Source: Bacteroidales bacterium
Lineage (GTDB): Bacteria; Bacteroidota; Bacteroidia; Bacteroidales; UBA4181
NCBI GenBank assembly: GCA_031264715.1
Contig: JAISDP010000253.1
Location: 1 to 6,230 of the forward strand
Reading direction: 5' to 3'
DNA: 6,230 nt
Shown here: in pieces, positions 1 to 4,584 of the stretch
Numbering within the stretch: position 1 is the first letter of the stretch
How the letters are laid out: each line of letters begins with the position of its first letter
Translations under genes and position numbers: made by a program
The notes under the pieces: model-generated
Databases searched by the model: none
Seen by the model: the letters and a program-made list of their open reading frames with translations, nothing else
What the model was told of the DNA's origin: nothing

Positions 1-26
1 ATACCAGTTTTTCAACGAAAGGTAAT

Positions 27-59
27 AAGAATTTCGGTCTCATCAGAAATTCTTTTTTT
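27..59 (+). terminator. Rho-independent terminator near left edge
   Basis: A perfect 9-bp stem (AAGAATTTC at 27-35 with GAAATTCTT at 46-54) closes a 10-base loop and runs into an unbroken T tract ending at 59, the classic layout for a rightward transcript. A plus-strand reading frame entering from the left edge (last residues YQFFNER) stops with TAA at 23-25, just before the stem, so this may end an upstream gene of which only seven codons are visible. On the other strand the same bases also allow an open start (ATG at 43-41) running off the edge, so the hairpin could instead be chance sequence in a gene start. The plus-strand terminator is the better reading because no T run follows the stem on the minus strand. 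Confidence 0.5.
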
Positions 60-157
60 GTACGTAAGTACAGAACCACGTTGTAAAAATTGAGTCGTGG
101 CTACAAGGTAGCTTGTACGGCTAATTTTATAACGAAGACCGTTAACTCAAAAATTGT

Positions 158-184
158 ACACTCATGAAGATTTTGAGTGTTTTT
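158..184 (+). terminator. Terminator-like hairpin with a competing stem
   Basis: ACACTCA (158-164) pairs perfectly with TGAGTGT (174-180) and is followed by a T-rich tail, as in a rightward intrinsic terminator. The right arm can instead pair with an upstream 8-base segment, ACTCAAAA at 145-152, which matches TTTTGAGT at 171-178. The two stems exclude one another. No gene is visible directly upstream on this strand, so the transcript it would end is unknown. Confidence 0.35.
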
Positions 185-233
185 CCAAGCTTTTAAAGTT
201 AGTTTAATTGATAATTGTTTGGTTTGTTAGATT

Positions 234-264
234 GAGTTGGCGCAAAGCCGACTCATTCTATTTT
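234..264 (+). terminator. Weak terminator-like hairpin
   Basis: GAGTTGGC (234-241) pairs with GCCGACTC (247-254), eight pairs including one G-U, around a 5-base loop. The tail ATTCTATTTT is T-rich but interrupted. It is oriented for rightward transcription, like the two hairpins to its left. It may end a short RNA or be a chance structure. Confidence 0.25.
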
Positions 265-300
265 AAAAGAGAACTTCATAAAATACTATATAGTTTCCGA

Positions 301-346
301 TCAATAAAAAAAGAGGGTGACCAAAAGTCATCCTCTTTTTTATTGA
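301..346 (-). terminator. Intrinsic terminator of pfkA (bidirectional form)
   Basis: A long stem pairs 307-321 with 327-341 (15 pairs, one G-U) around a 5-base loop. Past a one-base bulge it extends with TCAAT (301-305) against ATTGA (342-346). An A run on the left and a T run on the right mean it can stop transcription in both directions. It starts about 14 bases beyond the pfkA stop codon, so its main role is surely ending the leftward pfkA transcript. Confidence 0.9.
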
Positions 347-360
347 GTGATTCTTCCGAT

Positions 361-1353
361 CTATTTTTGGGGTCCGAATGTTGCAATATCTTCTGCCAGG
401 TTGATCAGAGCCTCATCAATGGCTTTGTGCATTTTCACGGTTTTATTCAAAGGCACCTGAACAATTTCATCGTTCACCAGGCCGATCATGATGCATTTCT
501 GGTTGTCGAGCAAAGCTTCGACTGCAGCGGCGCCCATGCGGCTTGCGATCACACGGTCCTTCGCGCTGGGCGAACCGCCACGCTGTATGTGTCCCAGGAT
601 GGATACGCGCATGTCGAACTGGGGGAATTCGGGTTTCAGTATCTCGGTTATTTCCATGGTACTGCCTTCTTCCAATCCTTCAGCAACAAGGATGATACTC
701 GATTTATTTTTGCGGGCGCGTTCGGCGAGAAATCTGCGCGCTTTCTCAATCTGGTTTTTTTCTTCGGGAATCATGATGATTTCGGCGCCACATGCAATAC
801 CGCTATTGATCGCCACAAAACCTGCTTCACGTCCCATCACTTCCACAAAGAAAATGCGGTTGTGCGAACTTGCCGTGTCGCGAATCTTGTCAACTGCATC
901 CACCACAGTATTCAACGCGGTGTCGAACCCAATGGTATAATCGGTTCCAAACAAGTCATTGTCGATGGTGCCGGGGATGCCGATGAACGGGATGTCGAAT
1001 TCGCTCGACATGATGTTGGCGCCAGTGAACGAACCGTCGCCGCCAATAACCACCACCGCATTAATGCCAAATCGTTTCAACTGTTCGTACGCTTCCTTGC
1101 GGCCTTCATATTCGCGAAAGCGATTGCTGCGCGCAGTAAGGAGGAAAGTTCCGCCTTTCTGGATGATCCCGCTCACTGTTTCGGAGTTCATCGGGATGAT
1201 GTCTCCTTCAATCATGCCTTCGTAACCCCGCATGATCCCAAATACTTCCAGGTTATTATTGATCCCGGCGCGGGTTACCGCCCGGATAGCGGCATTCATG
1301 CCGGGAGCATCGCCACCCGACGTCAGTACGCCTATACGGTTAATCTTTGCCAT
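361..1353 (-). CDS. pfkA: ATP-dependent 6-phosphofructokinase
   Basis: A cytosolic glycolytic enzyme that phosphorylates fructose 6-phosphate to fructose 1,6-bisphosphate with ATP. The 330-residue product is close to the usual length of about 320. The nucleotide-binding GGDAPGMNA is at residues 13-21, GGDGS at 104-108, the catalytic loop PGTIDND at 127-133 with D131 as the likely base, MGR at 173-175, and the family signature around GHIQRGGSP at 254-262. G107 and the PGT (rather than PKT) before the catalytic loop match ATP users, not pyrophosphate-dependent enzymes. R24 and R28 align with effector-site arginines 21 and 25 of the E. coli enzyme, so allosteric control is plausible. The start chosen gives the standard N-terminus directly before the IGVLTSGG strand. 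The gene stands alone between its own promoter and terminator, transcribed away from the glycosyltransferase gene. Confidence 0.97.
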   Translation of the reverse strand: MAKINRIGVLTSGGDAPGMNAAIRAVTRAGINNNLEVFGIMRGYEGMIEGDIIPMNSETVSGIIQKGGTFLLTARSNRFREYEGRKEAYEQLKRFGINAVVVIGGDGSFTGANIMSSEFDIPFIGIPGTIDNDLFGTDYTIGFDTALNTVVDAVDKIRDTASSHNRIFFVEVMGREAGFVAINSGIACGAEIIMIPEEKNQIEKARRFLAERARKNKSSIILVAEGLEEGSTMEITEILKPEFPQFDMRVSILGHIQRGGSPSAKDRVIASRMGAAAVEALLDNQKCIMIGLVNDEIVQVPLNKTVKMHKAIDEALINLAEDIATFGPQK

Positions 1354-1389
1354 TTTTATTCAGTTTTCACATTATAATTTTTCTCCTGC

Positions 1390-1420
1390 CAAATTTATGC
1401 CAATTTTCAGTTCTTAACAA
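1390..1420 (-). promoter_or_regulatory. Bacteroidota-type promoter of pfkA
   Basis: Read on the minus strand, TAAATTTG (1397-1390) is an exact match to the -7 consensus TAnnTTTG of Bacteroidota, and a TTG (1420-1418) inside a T-rich run sits 20 bases upstream as the -33 element. Transcription should begin near 1383-1386, giving a leader of about 30 bases. The AGGAG at about 1387-1383 falls at the start of the mRNA, too far from the start codon to act as a ribosome binding site. Confidence 0.7.
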
Positions 1421-1455
1421 AAAAATAACAAATATGTATTTCGATTCAAGAATTA

Positions 1456-1502
1456 ATTGCCGGATTGCAAATCCGGATTATGTCCCGAGCGGCAATGCAA
1501 TT
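1456..1502. repeat. Nested palindromic element between divergent genes
   Basis: A tight hairpin of CCGGATT (1460-1466) and AATCCGG (1470-1476) with a 3-base loop lies inside a larger inverted repeat, ATTGCCG (1456-1462) with CGGCAAT (1490-1496). A third option pairs AATTGC (1455-1460) with GCAATT (1497-1502). The inner and outer stems share bases, so only one can form at a time. Lacking a T tract, it is not a terminator. It could be an operator, a REP-like dispersed element, or a remnant of one. Confidence 0.45.
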
Positions 1503-1514
1503 ACCTGACGGGGA

Positions 1515-1541
1515 ATGTATATATGATCTTGATGTATACAT
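1515..1541. repeat. ATGTATA repeat with a 10-bp palindrome
   Basis: ATGTATA occurs at 1515-1521 and again at 1532-1538, where it forms part of the perfect palindrome ATGTATACAT (1532-1541). The first copy also pairs with TATACAT at 1535-1541. The spacing of 17 bases between the direct copies is suggestive of a regulator site, but AT-rich repeats arise easily by chance. It lies about 95 bases before the glycosyltransferase start and beyond the pfkA promoter. Confidence 0.25.
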
Positions 1542-1622
1542 GGACGGGTATTTTTCAGAACAATAAGCCATGAACTTTGACGTAATATCAGTTTGTATCT
1601 TAGCATCTTTGTGGCAAATGAT

Positions 1623-1630
1623 TATATTTG
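1623..1630 (+). promoter_or_regulatory. Possible -7 promoter box directly before the glycosyltransferase
   Basis: TATATTTG is an exact TAnnTTTG match that ends only 4 bases before the ATG at 1635. If used, transcription would begin at or next to the start codon, giving a leaderless mRNA. The weak point is the lack of a TTG about 20 bases upstream: the nearest copies end at 1595 and 1611. A second, imperfect box, CATCTTTG (1604-1611), could be the true promoter and would leave a short leader. Confidence 0.45.
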
Positions 1631-1634
1631 CACC

Positions 1635-2789
1635 ATGAAAAGCATCGTTATTTTAGGCACGGCTTATCCTTACCGTGGCGGTTTGGCTTCGTTTATCGAA
1701 ATGCTGGCCCGAACTTTCGGGAAACGGGGCAAGCAGGCGGATGTGATCACTTTCCGGCTGCAGTACCCTGAATTGTTGTTTCCCGGAAAAACACAGTTTT
1801 CCGAATCGCCTGCCCCTGCCGACCTGCATATCACTCGGATGGTCAATTCCGTTAATCCCTTCAATTGGTGGCGGGTGGGTCGGCATATTCGTAAAATGCG
1901 CCCCGATGCGGTCATCCTGAAATATTGGACGCCATTCATGGCGCCTTGCCTGGGTACCATTTGCCGGATTGCTGCAAAAAACAGACATACCGTAATCCTC
2001 ACACAGCTCGATAACGTGATTCCACATGAAAAACACTTCTACGACCGTATCCTTACCCGTTATTTTGTCGGTTCTGTCCATGGGTTCGTTTACATGTCGC
2101 AGCAAGTGAAGGATGACCTGGATACGTTTACCACGGCCAAACCGGCGGTATTTGCGCCGCATCCCGTGTTTAGCAACTTTGGCGAAAAAGTTCCGCGTAA
2201 CGAAGCCTGCTGCCGGTTAAAATTATCCGAAGATGAACGATACATCCTGTTTTTCGGCCTCATCCGCGATTATAAGGGTCTTGACCTGATGCTCGATGCC
2301 TGGGCGAACCTCCGGAAAAACAGGCAAACAGAGGGCAAAAAGCTCATCATAGCCGGCGAGTTCTACACAAACAAAGCGAAATACCTGCGACAGATCGAAT
2401 GGCTGGGCATTGGCGAAGATGTGCTGCTGCACGACCGGTTTATCCGCAACGAGGAGGTGAAATATTATTTCTCGGCGGCGGATATGGTGGTACAGCCTTA
2501 CAAGAGCGCTACCCAAAGCGGCGTAACGCAGATTGCTTACCAGTTCGAGACACCGATAATTGTTACCAATGTAGGCGGTCTGGCCGAAATTGTACCCGAC
2601 GGACAGGCAGGATACGCAGTGGAGCCGGATGCCGTGTCCATCGCCAGCGCTATCGGAAAAATGTATGAAAACGGTAATCTGCAAAGGATAGCTGAAAATA
2701 TGGTTATGGAAAAACGGCGGTTTTCATGGGATTATTTTGCGGAGCAGCTGGATAAATTGTATGAAACGGTGCGGGGCATTAATATATGA
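1635..2789 (+). CDS. Glycosyltransferase, GT-B fold, GT4-like
   Basis: The product (384 residues, normal for the fold) most likely transfers a sugar from a nucleotide donor to a growing surface glycan on the cytoplasmic face of the membrane; donor and acceptor cannot be told. The N-terminal domain opens with a beta strand and the loop TAYPYRGG (9-16), then PFNWW (75-79) and DNVIPHEK (126-133), where H131 and E132 fit the acceptor-side active site. The donor domain shows FFGLIRDYKGLD (206-217), then SATQSGVTQIAY (291-302) and the GG..E segment around 314-318. The usual EX7E donor motif is not seen: the aligned positions are A292 and I300. There is no signal peptide or clear membrane helix. ATG 1635 was chosen over an in-frame TTG at 1593 because the first strand of the fold begins there. 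It precedes ribE by 40 bp. Confidence 0.92.
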   Translation: MKSIVILGTAYPYRGGLASFIEMLARTFGKRGKQADVITFRLQYPELLFPGKTQFSESPAPADLHITRMVNSVNPFNWWRVGRHIRKMRPDAVILKYWTPFMAPCLGTICRIAAKNRHTVILTQLDNVIPHEKHFYDRILTRYFVGSVHGFVYMSQQVKDDLDTFTTAKPAVFAPHPVFSNFGEKVPRNEACCRLKLSEDERYILFFGLIRDYKGLDLMLDAWANLRKNRQTEGKKLIIAGEFYTNKAKYLRQIEWLGIGEDVLLHDRFIRNEEVKYYFSAADMVVQPYKSATQSGVTQIAYQFETPIIVTNVGGLAEIVPDGQAGYAVEPDAVSIASAIGKMYENGNLQRIAENMVMEKRRFSWDYFAEQLDKLYETVRGINI

Positions 2790-2791
2790 TG

Positions 2792-2799
2792 TATTTTTG
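2792..2799 (+). promoter_or_regulatory. Weak -7 box candidate before ribE
   Basis: TATTTTTG matches TAnnTTTG and is 30 bases before the ribE start, a sensible leader length. No TTG is found 19-22 bases upstream; the nearest, at 2757-2759, is too far. ribE may therefore be read through from the glycosyltransferase gene, with this site giving at most weak extra initiation. Confidence 0.25.
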
Positions 2800-2829
2800 A
2801 AATCAATCATAAAAAATAATAATAAAGAC

Positions 2830-3429
2830 ATGTTTTCAGGAATTGTTGAAGAAGCGGCCAAGGTGGTATCTATTGAAAAAGAACAGGATAACCTGCATAT
2901 CACCATGGAGTGTTCCTTTGTAAATGATCTTAAAATAGACCAAAGCATTGCACACAATGGCGTTTGTCTGACCGTAGTACGAAAAACCGACACCGCTTAT
3001 ACCGTCACCGCCATCAGGGAAACGCTGATCAAGTCGAACCTCGGCAGGTTGCAGGAGGGCGACAGGATAAACCTCGAACGCAGCATGTTGCTTAACGACC
3101 GCCTGGACGGGCACATGGTTCAAGGTCACGTTGACCAGACTGCCGAATGTACCGCTGTGGAAGAAGCCGGTGGAAGCTGGTATTTTACTTTCAAATACGA
3201 CCCTGCAAAAGGCAACCTGACTGTGGAGAAAGGTTCCATTGCCGTGAACGGGGTGAGCCTTACAGTGGTCGACTCACAAGCGGATTCATTCCAGGTAGCT
3301 ATCATACCTTATACATACGAGTGCACCAACTTTCACCGGATCAAACCCGGAACTATTGTAAATCTTGAATTTGACATCATCGGCAAGTATGTGACGCGCA
3401 TTTTGCAAAGCATGAATTTGAAAGCGTGA
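2830..3429 (+). CDS. ribE: Riboflavin synthase, alpha chain
   Basis: Catalyses the last step of riboflavin synthesis: dismutation of two 6,7-dimethyl-8-ribityllumazine molecules into riboflavin and a pyrimidinedione. The 199 residues form the two tandem lumazine-binding barrels of the family. Barrel one starts with MFSGIVEE (the mobile N-terminus with F2) and contains AHNGVCLTV (41-49, with C46). Barrel two contains HMVQGHVDQT (95-104, with H100), the repeat of the motif as VNGVSLTVVD (139-148, with S143 and T145), and EFDIIGKY (180-187, with D182). These fit the E. coli active-site residues F2, C48, H102, S146, T148 and D185. The ATG was chosen because family members begin exactly at this MF(S/T)GI sequence; an in-frame extension further upstream would overlap the glycosyltransferase. 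The leader is A-rich. No other rib gene is nearby, which is common in Bacteroidota. Confidence 0.96.
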   Translation: MFSGIVEEAAKVVSIEKEQDNLHITMECSFVNDLKIDQSIAHNGVCLTVVRKTDTAYTVTAIRETLIKSNLGRLQEGDRINLERSMLLNDRLDGHMVQGHVDQTAECTAVEEAGGSWYFTFKYDPAKGNLTVEKGSIAVNGVSLTVVDSQADSFQVAIIPYTYECTNFHRIKPGTIVNLEFDIIGKYVTRILQSMNLKA

Positions 3430-3432
3430 AGC

Positions 3433-3460
3433 GATTTTTTTCACTTTCCTCAAAAAAATC
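3433..3460 (+). terminator. AT-rich inverted repeat after ribE, weak terminator candidate
   Basis: GATTTTTTT (3433-3441) and AAAAAAATC (3452-3460) form a perfect 9-bp inverted repeat around a 10-base loop, starting 3 bases after the ribE stop. The stem has only one G-C pair and no T tract follows, so it would terminate poorly. It overlaps the spacer of the rfbB promoter and may simply reflect promoter T and A tracts. Confidence 0.3.
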
Positions 3461-3463
3461 TCT

Positions 3464-3471
3464 TAGATTTG
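3464..3471 (+). promoter_or_regulatory. Bacteroidota -7 promoter box of rfbB
   Basis: TAGATTTG is an exact TAnnTTTG match, 43 bases before the rfbB ATG. A T-rich run ending TTC at about 3440-3442 is 21 bases upstream and could serve as a degenerate -33 element. Initiation would fall near 3475-3478. This gives rfbB and the gene after it a promoter separate from ribE. Confidence 0.6.
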
Positions 3472-3480
3472 TGGGCCAGA

Positions 3481-3513
3481 ATGAATTTATGGCTTATTGT
3501 AATTTATTATTAA
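3481..3513 (+). other. Possible 10-codon upstream ORF in the rfbB leader
   Basis: An ATG at 3481 opens a ten-residue hydrophobic peptide, MNLWLIVIYY, with its TAA ending one base before the rfbB ATG and in a different frame. It would begin a few bases after the predicted transcription start. Such an arrangement could couple or limit translation of rfbB, but a run this short is easily chance. Confidence 0.2.
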
Positions 3514-3514
3514 A

Positions 3515-4570
3515 ATGAACAGGACATTGGTTATTACCGGTGGAGCCGGCTTTATTGGCTCGCACGTGGTACGTCTTTTTGTGAATAAATATCCCGATTA
3601 TCGTATCGTTAACCTGGATAAGTTGACTTATGCCGGTAATCTCGAAAACCTCGCCGACATCGACCGGAAAAACAATTACGTTTTCGAAAAAGCCGACATT
3701 ACCGATGCCGGTAAGATTAAGGAAATATTTGAGGAATATCGTCCGGATGGGGTGATTCACCTGGCTGCCGAGTCGCATGTAGACCGTTCCATCAGTAATC
3801 CGATGACATTTATCATGACCAACATAGTGGGAACCGTTAATATGCTGAATGCAGCCTGCACTCTGTGGAACGGCAATTTCGGAGGCAAACGCTTCTACCA
3901 TATTTCTACCGACGAGGTTTACGGTTCGCTGGGCAAGGAAGGATTCTTTACGGAAACCACATCCTATGATCCGCGTAGCCCGTATTCCGCATCCAAAGCC
4001 AGTTCCGACCATTTGGTACGCGCTTACCACCATACGTACGGTATGCCGGTAACATTGTCGAACTGCTCCAACAACTACGGGCCTAACCATTTTCCCGAAA
4101 AGCTTATTCCCCTCTCCATCAATAACATCAAGAACAATAAACCGATACCGATTTACGGGAAAGGCGAAAATGTGCGCGACTGGCTGTATGTGCTCGATCA
4201 TGCCCGCGCTATCGATACCATTTTCCATAACGGTACGGACGGCGAAACGTACAACATCGGCGGTAACAACGAGTGGACAAATATTGATCTGATCCGCTTG
4301 TTGTGCAAGATCATGGACAAAAAGCTGGGACGTCCCAACGGCACATCGGCACAACTGATCACTTTCGTGAAAGACCGTGCCGGCCACGACATGCGTTATG
4401 CCATCGATTCGAGCAAACTGCAACGCGAACTGGGCTGGAAACCTTCGTTGCAATTCGAAGAAGGGCTTGATAAGACCGTGGACTGGTATCTGGCCAATGA
4501 GAAGTGGCTGCAAGGCGTGATCAGCGGCGATTACGAACAATATTATCAAAAACAATACGAAAAGCGTTAG
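3515..4570 (+). CDS. rfbB: dTDP-glucose 4,6-dehydratase
   Basis: A cytosolic enzyme of the extended short-chain dehydrogenase family that converts dTDP-glucose to dTDP-4-keto-6-deoxyglucose using bound NAD; it is the second step of dTDP-L-rhamnose synthesis and a branch point for other deoxysugars. Its 351 residues match the family (E. coli RmlB has about 361). It shows the NAD-binding GGAGFIGS (9-16), D35 ending the second strand, HLAAESHVDRS (82-92), the catalytic trio in STDEVYG (T132, D133, E134), YSASK (Y157 and K161), NCSNNYGPNHFPEKLIP starting at 183, and the RDWLYV.DH segment. These features mark it as RmlB rather than a UDP-glucose epimerase. All catalytic residues are intact. rmlA, rmlC and rmlD are not in the window. 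The next gene begins 14 bp on, so the two are probably co-transcribed. Also named rmlB. Confidence 0.97.
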   Translation: MNRTLVITGGAGFIGSHVVRLFVNKYPDYRIVNLDKLTYAGNLENLADIDRKNNYVFEKADITDAGKIKEIFEEYRPDGVIHLAAESHVDRSISNPMTFIMTNIVGTVNMLNAACTLWNGNFGGKRFYHISTDEVYGSLGKEGFFTETTSYDPRSPYSASKASSDHLVRAYHHTYGMPVTLSNCSNNYGPNHFPEKLIPLSINNIKNNKPIPIYGKGENVRDWLYVLDHARAIDTIFHNGTDGETYNIGGNNEWTNIDLIRLLCKIMDKKLGRPNGTSAQLITFVKDRAGHDMRYAIDSSKLQRELGWKPSLQFEEGLDKTVDWYLANEKWLQGVISGDYEQYYQKQYEKR

Positions 4571-4584
4571 AGCGTTCAAACGAC

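Larger units (their letters stand above)
60..300. other. Non-coding, structured intergenic stretch
   Basis: No credible protein gene is present: every start codon here opens ten codons or fewer. The plus strand is rich in small inverted repeats: CCACG (76-80) with CGTGG (96-100), TACAAG (102-107) with CTTGTA (112-117) around a 4-base loop, TAACG (130-134) with CGTTA (140-144), and two terminator-like hairpins listed separately. This could be a small RNA, or leftover sequence from a lost gene or mobile element. No known RNA family could be assigned by eye, and no good TAnnTTTG box was seen in front of it. Confidence 0.3.

Noticed and set aside
93..118. Resemblance to the 3' end of 16S rRNA (AGTCGT, then ACAAGGTAGC, then GTAC)
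   Set aside because: The blocks are split by extra bases, nothing upstream resembles 16S rRNA, and the anti-Shine-Dalgarno end is missing; it is most likely chance.
164..196. Ten-codon ORF MKILSVFPSF on the plus strand
   Set aside because: It is too short, overlaps a terminator-like hairpin, and has no neighbouring gene it could regulate.
208..1377. Long plus-strand open frame (389 codons) across the pfkA locus
   Set aside because: It is the antisense shadow of pfkA: its product shows no recognisable domain, while the minus strand carries every phosphofructokinase motif.
1383..1387. AGGAG on the minus strand upstream of pfkA as a Shine-Dalgarno site
   Set aside because: It is about 30 bases from the start codon and coincides with the predicted transcription start.
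1593..1634. Upstream in-frame TTG start extending the glycosyltransferase by 14 residues
   Set aside because: The extension lies over the promoter-like boxes and the fold's first strand begins exactly at the ATG at 1635.
2737..2829. N-terminal extension of riboflavin synthase overlapping the glycosyltransferase gene
   Set aside because: Family members begin at MF(S/T)GI; the extra 31 residues come from out-of-frame glycosyltransferase sequence and the intergenic gap.
3494..4579. Long minus-strand open frame (361 codons) opposite rfbB
   Set aside because: It is a shadow of the dehydratase gene; the plus-strand product has full catalytic motifs and the minus-strand product has none.
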